Positions 39,646 through 50,804 of a stretch of DNA of 64,000 bases are shown here, piece by piece (within the stretch, counting starts at the first letter, position 1; every line of letters begins with the position of its first letter). A program made the position numbers and the translations under genes. The notes below the pieces were generated by a model, which made no database searches, was not told the DNA's origin, and worked only from the letters and a program-made list of their open reading frames with translations. Source of the DNA: Membranipora membranacea (Eukaryota; Bryozoa; Gymnolaemata; Cheilostomatida; Membraniporidae); assembly GCA_914767715.1 (NCBI GenBank), contig OU612065.1, forward strand, positions 18,600,001-18,664,000. The letters are read 5' to 3'.

Positions 39646-42600
39646 ATGATGGAATTATACATAGAAACGCTGACCGGAACTGCCTTCGAACTTCGAGTCT
39701 CTCCTTTCGAAACAATACATTCAGTTAAGGCAAAAATACAGCGCCTGGAAGGTAAGTGGTGCCAGAAGCCTATATTATAGTGTATGTCAGATTTTTCGTG
39801 ATTAATTGGTATAAAATGGTTTTATATTTAGAAACCATAAATATTTTCTCGAAAAGAATGTCACATACCTGCATACCACATCCTTTATATTTGATCAGTT
39901 TGCGGATATTACATCGATATGCAAGTCAGGGGTGGTGTTTTCTATCCTGTTTCTCGTAGTCCTTTGCACATTCTTAGAGAAACAGCACGCGCCTCTATGA
40001 TTCAGAATAAATTGGAAGCTTGTTTGTCAGTATTGATGATGTTTGTGATCTTGTCGTGTCTGGCATATCATGAACATGGCGAAATTACTGTTGGTGATCT
40101 AACAGGACTATAATCATATATAATAATATCATAGTATGTAACACATCAACATGTTTCAATGGGCTTTCACCCCAATCATTATCTAACAAAACAACCACAG
40201 CGTCACTCTCATCGTTTCTAATACTATAATATCACAGTGTAAGGATATATCCTTACACTGTGATAATAAATATTCCGTTACCATTCAATGTGGCTGTTAG
40301 AATTATGGACCTAATAATATCATATTTATGACACTTTTTTAGGCATACCAATCAGCCAACAGCATTTGATATGGCAGACTATTGAGCTGGATGACGACTA
40401 CTGTCTCCATGACTATGAGATACATAATGGTGCCACGCTGAAGCTGGTTCTGGCCATGAGAGGTGGTCCAATCAACACGCGCCGAGGTAATGATTGCACA
40501 CCCCTTCCCTTACCCTCCCTCATCGGTTGTTGTGACTGTCAGTGCCAACAACTGATAAGCAGCTGGTTTTTAAAGTTAAGCCGGAAGGATACATCCTGAC
40601 AATAACTTTGCCCGTGGCTTATTTTTAGGCACATTCAAAACTAGCGCCAATAGAATTGCGATATCAGTTTCACCATGGAAAATGGGCCAAATTTTGTTAT
40701 GGACCAAATTCAAATTTTTCAAAACTTTCTGGTCAAGTTATTGATTTCAATGTGGTTTTCTTTGCCACGCTTAGGTCAATAAACCCATCTAATATGCGGT
40801 ATAGCAACTTTCTTGCATGATAGAATGGTTTAGTGAAACACTTAAATCTATCCAGGATGACCCAGTTAATAGCAGGTCAATTGCTTATCATTCGATATTT
40901 CTGAGAAAAAGGTAAAGTTAAAATTTCAGCTATATCCAAACCAACTTGGAATCTGGCATAATGTTATGAAATCTGACAAATGGTAGCAGCATTTTACCTC
41001 CCTATTAGAAATCTCAAGAATACAAAGTCATACCGACTTTAAAGTATAAGATTGTTGGTGTCTGAATATTCTGCCATGCAGGGGAGCAAAATGAATAGGA
41101 AAAATGTAACCTGTTATGATTAGCAGATAACCAACTGATTGAAATTGTTTCTTTGTTGCTTTATATTTAGACCTGGTTACTGTAACTAAATGCATTAGTC
41201 TGCATTGTTCTTGCTTGAGGTCGTGGAATTGACCCAGTAGGCTTTGTGTAACCCTCTCTTGGCATGAATTAATTACTAAAGTTTCTTGCAAAAATCAATT
41301 CAGTGCTGCAGCGGTGGAGTATGTTGAGAAAAATATGAGAAAATGTTTTCATGAAACCAAATCAGATTCTGTTGAAATTGGAAATTCAGTTAATCGTTTT
41401 ATTTTCTATGGTTGTTCAGTTGGTTATGTAAGAGATAATCCTCTCATGAACCTATTTTTGGAAACAAAGAATATCAAATCTATTTGCTTTCTTGTCTGAC
41501 CAAGAATATCCGCAGAGCTTTGAGCAAATTGCCAAGTGTTTTTGAAATGCCAAATGCACATATTACATCTATCAGGGTTAGGTGTACGTACTCTGGCTCA
41601 GCTTGGCGTTAAGGTTCAATATGAATCCGAAGGTTGATACCCTATAAAGCAGCTCTTTGCGAATGTGACGGCTATCAATGATGGCTTTTGTTCTCATTTT
41701 CATGCTGCTGTCAGATTTTGTTGGAAGTTTTTGGATGATGAACCATGAACTGTACATTAAATTATATGTCATACCCATAGACTTAATAATACTTATAACA
41801 ACAATGTTTTAATGTCGTGATCATACCCTACAAACAAAGCCATGCAAAATTGTTGATTTGCTGCAACATCGGTATTTTTTGCAGTTCCAATAGAAGACTC
41901 ATCTCTGATGGAGTACATGGAGTCGGCTGCCCCTGAAGAGTTATATGAGAAGTTACCAGGTAGCAGACAGGTTACACTTCTTGTGTTCAGGGAGGGCGAC
42001 CAGCTCAATTTTTTCAGGGTCGTAGACCGAGGGGATGGTACTCTCACCCCTCTCTCTGAGTCTCTAAGGTAAGAGCCTTGGGCAAAAGAAGTATGAGCAA
42101 AACTGAAATACAAAGCGTAGAGTATAAGGTAGTGATAATTATTTGATGTATACATGTAGACATATTTTGCATCGCAGAAAAGGCTTTGACCGTGAATATA
42201 TATGGTTGAATGATGGTTGTATAGTCTTCTTATATATCTACTGAGACATGATTAAGCTTGATATGACCTTGAGAAAGCCTGGCAACAGAAGAAAAAAGAA
42301 GATTGAAAACATTTTAAGACCAGGCAAAATATGATTGCTGTGAATGTAGTCCAATAGACAGTTTTCTGTGCTCTGATTTATGCCTCAATACATAGTTGTC
42401 TTCTCTCCAGTTTGGGACGTTTAACCCGCGCCACATAGGAAAAACGTGCTAATAGAGGGTTATCTTGAAAACCACTTATGTTAGGATAAAAATGATTTGT
42501 GTTCAGAATCTGCACCATTGAAAACCCTGTTACACAGGGATGTCAAATCATTGGAGGCTTGAATGTTGATTAAACTTATTTTAATGACGTAAACCTGAAA

Positions 42601-45600
42601 GATTCCATGAAATTTGTCCGCAAAACTGACAGAAATAGATGTAACTGACTATCCTAATACACAAATTATTTCCCAAACTATGTCCCTATCAGTTTTCAAT
42701 GGTGCAGATTCTGAATCAAAAATCATTTTTATCCTAACATAAGCGGTTTTCAAGATAATCCTCTTTTCAGTACGTTTTCTATGCGGCGTGGGTTAAAGGT
42801 ACCAAACTGGAGAGAGGACAACTCCGAATTGAGGCCTAAATCAGAGCTCAGAAAACTGTCTATATATGGTTCTGTGAGACTCTTTCTGGGTATATAATTT
42901 ATAATAGCGTGTATATTGTGTGGCCTTGTAGCGCTGCCTCTATGTATAATATGTATGACGAAGAGGATGATGGTGAAAATAGTAACAAAGAGAAAAGTGA
43001 AGAGAACGCTCGTATTAAAGAGAAAATGAACTCGCTGCGTCATAAAATGGAGAATCTCAGCATTGCTAAAAAGGTGAGATAACTACGGAGTACATCCTTA
43101 ATGATGTATGAAGATGGTGGATGCAAATAAAAATGTATATATATATCAACGCAGTGGCCAGACCATTGAACATGTGAAATTATATATGTTTATAGTATAA
43201 CATAGAAGAAGTACCACACAGTAGAGTCTTTTTCTTTCCCTGAGGTTGAAGTATATTTCCGCAAGCCTAGAAGTTCACTTCTCTCATTGCGATAATATGG
43301 CAGATAAAATAAAATATGCCTATTTATTCTTGTCACAAGTAAAAAAAGTCACTTGTTGGCCTAGTGAATATCAAACACTTGTTCGCCATATTGTGTAATG
43401 TTTGGTGTGTATTACTGCTCAGTTCTTACCATATGTATCACTCAGTCTCAATTCTGATACCCTCACATATTCACGCACCCGTCATCAGGCCTGTGGGTGT
43501 TTGCATGACAGGTGATCCGATTCTTCAGGATCAACAGCCACTCTTTTAATTAGAGGACTGATTTTCAAAGAAAGATAAGTTAGGTGCAGCTCAGCTTACT
43601 GTGGCAATGTAACGGGTCTATTCTGTCCAAGTGATATAATTCCAGTCATTACGTAACGTCCATGCTAACAGAAAACAGGTCAGAGAATTTGGTAGAGCTT
43701 CCCATTCTCTTAGGTGCAGAACTTGTTGATTTTATACCACACGTGGAGGTTCACTGAACACTTGACATTGTTGTTTTGATCTTGAGGACTGATGTAACTA
43801 TGATTCATGGTATTGTATGTTTTGTAGTCTAGAGGAGGTTTACAAGCTCCGATGTCTGCAGCGCCTCCCGTCCTAACAGTGCCTACCAGTTCTAGTAGAT
43901 TACAAGCCATTCAAAGTGCTCATGTTAAACCAACATCAGCACTTAACAGAAACCGCTGTCTTCCCCCTGTATCTACTTCGCAAAAACCCCCTTCAGCCAC
44001 CAAACGTAGTTCTGCGTCAGGAGCTGCTGGTCCGTCGTCTGATCACGATTATGCCTCAAAAATAGACATGGACAAGAAGTCTTTAGCTGCTAACAATAAT
44101 ACCCCTCATGCTTCTCAGACAGTCAAAAGTAACATGCTCACAGAGCTAACCATTCCAAAACCTCCAGCCGAAGCCAGAACAGCTCATCACGATAAAAGCC
44201 AAAGACTGCATCACAGATTGCTCACAACACAACGTCCCTCTGAGGTTTCTACCGAACCAGAAGCTTCTACTAGTGCCGCCCCCATAAAGTCATCCTCAGC
44301 CAAATTGCTACGGCGTGCGGACTCTGAAAAAAGCCTGCTCAAAAAGCAAGATTCCTCATCCATTATAAACTCTATACCAGAGATAAGCACTGAGCATAGC
44401 AATCCCTTGTCACCTGTCGCCGGGACTTCTGGTACTGGCAGGCTACCTAAACGTAAGGAAGGCGTGTCTCTAGAAAAGCTCAAAGGATCTTTACGAGGCC
44501 CTGCCAACACTGAGGTGGCTGCAGGAGTATCGGCAGGTAGCGCAACTCCACATCTAGTGCGCAGGACATCCTCGCGGCAGCACGAGATGAGAGCTTCCTC
44601 CCGACAGCAGGCGGACCTCACTATAGAAACATTAAAAGACTCATTTTGCTCTCAGAGAATCACTCTGGAGAGTCTGAGTAGTAACGAAGCCAAGGTGATG
44701 TCTGGTCTGCTGCAGCAGGCCTCACTAGAGAAGCTCGGCACTTCCAGTATAAGTAACTTCAGTCCAGTCAGAACTAGGAAAGGTGTGGGGGCTGTACCTC
44801 TACTCAGCAGTGGAGGTAATAGCGCTGCCGCTGGTAACGCTGCCGCTTCCATGGCATATAGTAATTATCACACTATGGAGGAACTGGCTGGAAACCGATC
44901 GGCCAACGTAAGTTATAAGTACTATTTTCCCAGATGAAATATAATCTTTTGTTTAGATTTCTTGCAGGTGATCAAATGACCTAGCTAAGAGGTTATATCG
45001 GTTCTTTTTTATTCCACGGATAATACAGTAGTGCATACTGCATTATTTGCAAGGACTTTGATCAAGAAGAAAGCTCCTTGCTTTCATATTGGTGCAGAGA
45101 ATTTAGACATTGCATTCCCACAGGTTATTTGTTAATCCCCTCGTATGATCTCATATGAGCTTTGTTTGTATTTTACTCTGACATAGCTTTCAGCAATTAT
45201 TGCTACCGATTGATTTTGATGAAATTCTATAGTGTCATTAATGGTTATTGAACATTTGATTGTGTAAGACCGGATAAAAATCAACATTCAATACAGGCTT
45301 ATGTTTGATGAACTGATTGTTTAGCGATGTAAGAGTAGTTTGAACTGAACAAAAAATGATTCAACATTTTCGAATAAGCTGCCATAATAATCAGTGGCTG
45401 CCACTACATAATGGCTTTGTTTACTCTTTGGCATGACGTATTCACTTACTTTGTATGGTAGCTAAAATAGCCCCTTCAAAACATATCAGTTAAGAAAACT
45501 TACTCTTTTTTGCTCGAAGCTTTGATCTAATTATGGCATTGACATTTTATTGCTACATAGGGGGGCAAGTCCTCATTGTCAAGTTGATACAACTTGTTTA

Positions 45601-46451
45601 CCTGAGTTATAAGCGCTGTTATTTTTTAAATATCAATGGAATGTTTCAGCTCACTACTGCTGTATAGGTTTTGATTATTCACCTCCTTTCTTTACAGGTC
45701 GGCTCTCGGCCAATGCCAGAAAGTCTGGAGAGCATTGGTAGCTCTTCAGCCAAACTTCCACCAGTTAAGTCCAATAAGAAGAAGGCTGGTAAAACATCCA
45801 AACGCTGCTTCCTATGTGCTAAAAAGACTGGTCTAGCTACTAGCTATATCTGCAGGTATGTAATGTCATCTGCTCGCACATACACATAATTACAAACTTG
45901 CCCCAAAGACTGTTTTTGATTGGAGAGGAGATGTCTGATAGAAAACCTGCCATATCAGGAGTACAGACGAACTTTCAGCTCACAAATTAAATTTTTATTC
46001 CACCAAATTTGTTCAACATGTTTTAAGTCCATTTCATTTACCAATATACATATTTGATGATAAGGTCAGTTCAAGTATAAAGCATAAGTAATCTCATCAG
46101 AAATGTTTGTTCACATCAGCTGGTGCTATGAACGTTCATCATTTCAATGAGTGTTATCAGACTGTGCTAAATCTTATCATAGAAATAGCCAGGTTTCGTA
46201 GGGCTCTTCCTCCCGGCCTTAACATGCTGTGAGATTGCCTGATGTGCCAATTTGATGACTTTCTCTGATGCCACCACATGAAATATAAAATGGATCTCAC
46301 TTTATTTGCTTTCAGATGCGGAAACAACTTCTGTGCTGCTCATCGCTATGCGGAGCTTCATAACTGCACATTCGACTATAAGACCGAGGGCAGACAACTC
46401 TTAGAGCAAAGCAACCCGGTAGTTAGTGCACCCAAATTGCCAAAGATTTAA
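39646..46451 (+). CDS. ZFAND4: ZFAND4 homologue (ubiquitin-like and AN1 zinc finger), complete, seven exons, 649 aa
   Basis: Exons: 39646-39751, 40343-40486, 41885-42068, 42932-43073, 43828-44907, 45698-45855, 46316-46451, all in phase (1950 nt including stop). Residues 1-75 are a ubiquitin-like domain (MELYIETLTGTAFELRVSPF, then LKLVLAMRGGPINTRR), very close to vertebrate ZFAND4. An acidic segment and a KMNSLRHKMENLSIAKK helix follow. A single 360-codon exon is Ser/Ala/Thr-rich and probably disordered. The C-terminus is an AN1 zinc finger across the last two exons: C-x2-C (CFLC), C-x-C (CRC), CAAH, then H-x-C, ending NPVVSAPKLPKI. Molecular role of the family is poorly known; proteasome or ubiquitin-pathway links are inferred from the domains. 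A second in-frame ATG directly follows the first. Confidence 0.94.
40230..40265. repeat. Perfect 36-bp palindrome in ZFAND4 intron 1
   Basis: TATCACAGTGTAAGG, a 6-bp self-complementary ATATAT centre, and the exact complement CCTTACACTGTGATA. It ends 77 bp before exon 2. Confidence 0.9.
42354..42863. mobile_element. Foldback MITE-like element with 172-bp terminal inverted repeats
   Basis: In ZFAND4 intron 42069-42931. The left arm 42354-42525 and right arm 42692-42863 are inverted copies differing at scattered positions, with matched landmarks such as GACAGTTTTCTG, CTCTCCAGTTTGG and CTTATGTTAGGATAAAAATG. The outermost bases read TA-GACAG on the left and CTGTC-TA on the right, consistent with a TA target-site duplication. 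The 166-bp centre has no coding capacity. It resembles a non-autonomous Tc1/mariner-type or other TA-inserting foldback element; the family is not identified. Confidence 0.75.
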
Positions 46452-48963
46452 CAGTTGGAGACACTAGATGTAAACAAACTGTAGATCAAATTTCTCACAC
46501 AGTATTGCAGTCGCGACGTGCATAGCACTTGTGGATTGCGCTCGGTGAATGGAGTTTCATGTAGTCCAACGACATAGTTTTATTTTCTTATTTTCATTAT
46601 TACAAATTTTATTTCACAGTTTTATTTTTGTTTGTGACAAATGGAATCTATTTTCAAACCGATTTATTATGATAGACTTGATGTTGCGGCGGCGCCAACA
46701 CTTTCTGAAAGCCGCTCAGGTGCTTTATGGCCAGGTATGAATGTGAAATCAGTATGAAACATGCTTACTTTGCGGTTGTCGAACCAAAGACTACTGTGGT
46801 TGGGTAACTAGGCTACCTAGAACCATTCAACAGGAGTTGAAATTTGGTTGCAAAGTTACAAATGTTTACCAGTTGCTCAGCTGTTAGAATGTGACTCTAT
46901 GATTGCGGATGCATTGTTGTGAAAGTAATGGTAATTGCTGTCTCATATTTGCCATACTTTCTGGCTCTTTCTCTGCTCACTAAAACCACCAATGATGAAT
47001 CAATCATTGCGCTGATGCCGTCTCCTCGCGCTTATGGAATTTAACACTGTGATATGGATGTTCCCTAGTTTGTCTCTGCACGATGTATTTTGCAGTTTAG
47101 ATTCAGAGTTCTTTTTTTTGTGCAATAAATCCCAGATAATGACCTATTTTCAGTTAAAGCTACTACTTCATGGTGTTAAATAGTGTACCTCGACAACTCA
47201 CCACTTTTTTCTTCTGGGTTTTATCAATTAATAAATTGGGTGTTCTAAGCTTTCAATGAACCTGGTTCTAATCAAACAAAGACAAGAACCGTCCATTTGA
47301 TGGTCGGCAATGAGTGTTGAAATTCTGTGGTCTTTTCAGGCTAAAGACTATCTGAAGTTCAGGAACTAAGGCTTCGATTCATCCGTAATATCTGCAGAGA
47401 GAACAATGAAGCGGCTAGTATGTGTCACAGATGTGTCACAAATGTGTCACAGATGAATGCTGTGTTGAATATCCTCAGCCCTCAGTGTCCCAGTCATCAT
47501 GTAATAAACTATCAGTAGTTGCCCTCTCTTAGTAAAGGAATAGACAACTCTCAATAATAAACCATCCATCAGGGAAACAACAAAACTACCACCATTTATT
47601 TGCTATCCATTCTTACTTCCATCAATATCACATTCTCATCCTTTTCACATGAAGGATGCTAGAATTGTCATAGTCAAGTCCTCTCCAAATGATCGCAATG
47701 CAAGGGGATTTTGCATTTTTTATTTTAGAGAAAGGCCTCATAGGCTTCTTTACATACAAATAATACTCAATCTATACCTGATATTAAGCTCACTCTCGCT
47801 TACATTCATGATACCCAGTGGAAATTTTTTAGGGCAGATCTACCGACTTTTCATTGATTTAGCGCAGGAGCAATTGTTAGCAGATCTTGCCAATCATGTC
47901 AAGACAGGCTATGGATCTACTAGATGCCTCAGCATCAGCAGTAACCAAGGCAGCACCTCATATTAAGCTACAAGCTACTTTTGCGCTACAACCAATGCCT
48001 ACCTATACTTGGTATTCTCAGCATGATTTTTCACCGTTTTTCATTGAAATGATTAGGCTATGTATACGGACTTCACCTAGATCAGCATATCAGAAGTGAT
48101 CAGTAAACAAGTCAGCCACAGCTTAACGCCTATCACTGCATCATCCTGCTGTTAAACCTTCACAGTATATACTTTTTCTGTTATGTGTTCATGACATGAG
48201 GCTTTTCTGCACATGCGAAAATGAGAAATAAGTGAAAACATTGATTCGCTTCACCAGTTTGTTCAATGCTCCATAATTCTAGGTAGTTCAGTGGTTGTGG
48301 CAAGCTCACTTCTCGGAGCACAAACAACAGTGCAAGAGCTGAATGCAAAAATTGGGATATAAGCCTTTTGGTATTTCCTACTGGCCCTTAAACACGCCCC
48401 ATCAAGTATTAAAAGCCACGGGATATGTCATAGAATCATCGCCTTACATTACCATACATTTGATAACCAAAGACTCCTCATTTCTAAGGTGTATTTGATT
48501 CTCATAAGTTGGCCATCTAACTTTCTTAACACACAACTTTAATAGACTGTTGTGGCAGTTGTCATAAGGCTACCAAATGAGCTGTTATGTTTAATTTTCT
48601 AATGGGGTGTGGAATCATCATAATAACAGAGGTTAGAATGAGTCAGTGCAGATATCATGGCTTTTGTATACCAATTGGTTTGGTTGATAACCTTGAAACA
48701 ATGCACCACATGATAAAAAATATTGTGAAGGTGTTTATCTTTTAACAATGTTACATTGTATAAGCAAAAACCCTTGTTGATTAACCTTATAATCTTTCGT
48801 TATATCAGCAGGAAATAATGATATAGATTGAATGATGACCGTTTGAGTTCAAGCCCAGAAACTATCGATAAAAGAGAGCAGCCCCGCAGCTAGCATAGAA
48901 CTTTGACACACAAGGTGGATCAAATAATCACAACTTTACTGAAGTTCACCTGTTATTTGATTA
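46452..48963. other. Intergenic region between ZFAND4 and the lectin cluster
   Basis: Holds the ZFAND4 3' untranslated region (candidate AATAAA at 47124-47129 and 47503-47508) and a possible two-exon coding fragment described separately. A tRNA A-box-like stretch (GTAGTTCAGTGGTTGTGGC) near 48283 has no matching B box. Nothing else supportable. Confidence 0.45.
46676..47369 (+). CDS. Unidentified two-exon coding fragment downstream of ZFAND4
   Basis: Exon 46676-46734 (acceptor ATAG, donor CAG/GTATGA) and exon 47340-47369 (acceptor TCTTTTCAG) join in phase 0 and end at TAA 47367-47369. The peptide is basic and helical-looking (LRRRQHFLKAAQVLYGQ then AKDYLKFRN). It could begin at the internal ATG 46681, giving 27 residues, or be the 3' end of a larger transcript. 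An AATAAA follows at 47503-47508. I recognise no family, and it may instead be ZFAND4 3' untranslated sequence with a chance splice pattern. Confidence 0.25.
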
Positions 48964-50681
48964 ATGTCTTCTGTAACTGGAGCGGAGACAGGTAAGCCCA
49001 GTCCACTATCGTTTCCAGTGCTGCTACATGGGGGATAACTTTGTGAGAATAATTTAAATACATTGACAATGTCAATTTGATTGAATATCGATTCGTAAAT
49101 TTTCTTCTGATTATGTTCTCTCCTCTTTGTAGCTCCCCGGAGAACTCTCAGATCAGTATCATATCAGGCGTTAGGCAGACTGAGTGATGGTCTTGATGAA
49201 GAGCAGCCTCCTCTGAAGGATGACGCTGAAAGAGAAGATAATAGACCATGCCGCTCCATTTCAAAGACACAGGGTCTTCTCTGCTGTATAACATGTGTTC
49301 TGGTATTGGGTATGGCACTCTCTTCCCACATCTTCTCAATTGAATTATGGAGTGAGGCTCATACAGCTGGGAGCACAACAGTTACACCAGAAGCTTATAG
49401 TAGGTAGTATAAAATCTTAGGTGTACCATTGACTGACAGTAAAATTTCTACTGCTGGGTTCATCAACTTTCACTCTTACTCTGGCCTACCTTAGAACAAG
49501 TTTGTTCTCTTTGTGGCGGAGGAGGCCTCCACGGAGGAAACAAAAGGGATTAGAATGCATTCTGAGTATAGCAGCAATTATGTTTACCTTGTAGACTGCA
49601 CTGGACCAGAAGTTTATGACCCCTATGCCAAAACTTGTTTGTTTATGGTGACTTTGGAACCAGATCAAGTGAAATGGTATGACGCGGAACAGCATTGCAT
49701 CAAACTTGGAGCATCACTTGCTATCTTTGAAACTATAGAATCGGCACAGTGGCTGGTTCAACAGCTTCGTCTGTTGGTGAGCTTCTATAGCCTAATATTG
49801 AATAATCTAAATCATGTTCAATCAACCTAACAATCCTCATGTAATCTCACTATGTCAAAAAATTCATGGACTTGGTTTAAATGATATGGAGAAACTATTA
49901 TTATATCCTCATTACTGAACTGAGTAATAATTCTACATTGAGGACCATTTCACTTTCCCTCTCACAGTCAAAATATTAGTTCCGACAGCTTTTGTAAACA
50001 CTTTTGCCCATGAGCTGTCAAGTAGTACAGGAGAAAAACATATCAAACTTATTTCCACTCTTACCTTTACTTTGGCGACCAACACAAAAAACAATGTGCT
50101 TCATGCTAACTTATCTGTCTGTATCCGCCATCCATAATCCAAGAGGAGACAAATGAGCAGTCCCAAGTTTTCCTTCTGAAGTCATATTGTGTGCAGTATG
50201 CATTTGGAAAAAACTTCATACTCCTTGAACGCACAAGATTAGAAGTGATCTTATGCAATCACTAAGGCACCCGACTACTGACTGACTAGACTTACACAAA
50301 ACTCTGCGTTTCTCTAGTAAACATTGATTTTAATGTCAATATGCTAGTCATTTTCTGCACCATGACTGGAACTTGACTGTCTCTGAAGCCCCGTTCTACG
50401 TCCTCGTTGTAGATTGGAAGAGTCCGGCCTTTTTTTGGATAGGTGGAAGGAAATATGGAGATGGCTGGTATTGGATAAATCCGGAGAAGTGTTTAGATTC
50501 TCCACCTGGTACAGGATGTCCACCTGTCAATTATAAGTTCTGGGCCCAGCATGAGGATGAGTCTAGTTCAACATCCTGTTACATGGGTATGAACAGTTAT
50601 AGTTTTTCAAGGTTTAATTATGAAGCTAGTATGACATGGTTTTTGTGCTCTCGAAATTTATTGCAGACTGACCATTCTTGA
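48964..50681 (+). pseudogene. Type II membrane C-type lectin-like gene 1, possible frame break
   Basis: Exons: 48964-48991, 49133-49399, 49595-49776 and a last exon starting about 50402 and ending at TGA 50681. The protein has a cytoplasmic tail with an acidic patch (DGLDEEQPPLKDDAERED), a membrane segment (LLCCITCVLVLGMALSS) and an extracellular lectin fold split over two exons (CTGPEVYDPYAKTC, CIKLGASLAIFETIESAQWL, then FFWIGGRKYGDGWYWI and a closing WFLCS). No EPN/QPD or WND sugar-binding motif is visible. The donor after exon 3 leaves in phase 0 while the last exon needs phase 1; its paralogues both use phase 1. A plain join gives an early stop, so this copy is either a pseudogene or uses a splice site I cannot see. 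Start is the ATG in a 28-nt first exon. Confidence 0.6.
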
Positions 50682-50804
50682 GTGCCTATCAATAGTGGTG
50701 CTGACAGCTGACCACCATATACATCTACAACTACACACATTAAAGACATTGAATTGAATTCGAATGAAACAGAGCAGTATCAATATTTTGTTTGCCCTAA
50801 TATA

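Noticed and set aside
44211-44621. 136-codon minus-strand open frame
   Set aside because: It is the antisense shadow of the large ZFAND4 exon, whose plus-strand frame is continuous with flanking exons.
48283-48310. tRNA gene 5' half (A-box-like)
   Set aside because: No B box or cloverleaf follows; at most a decayed tRNA-derived repeat.
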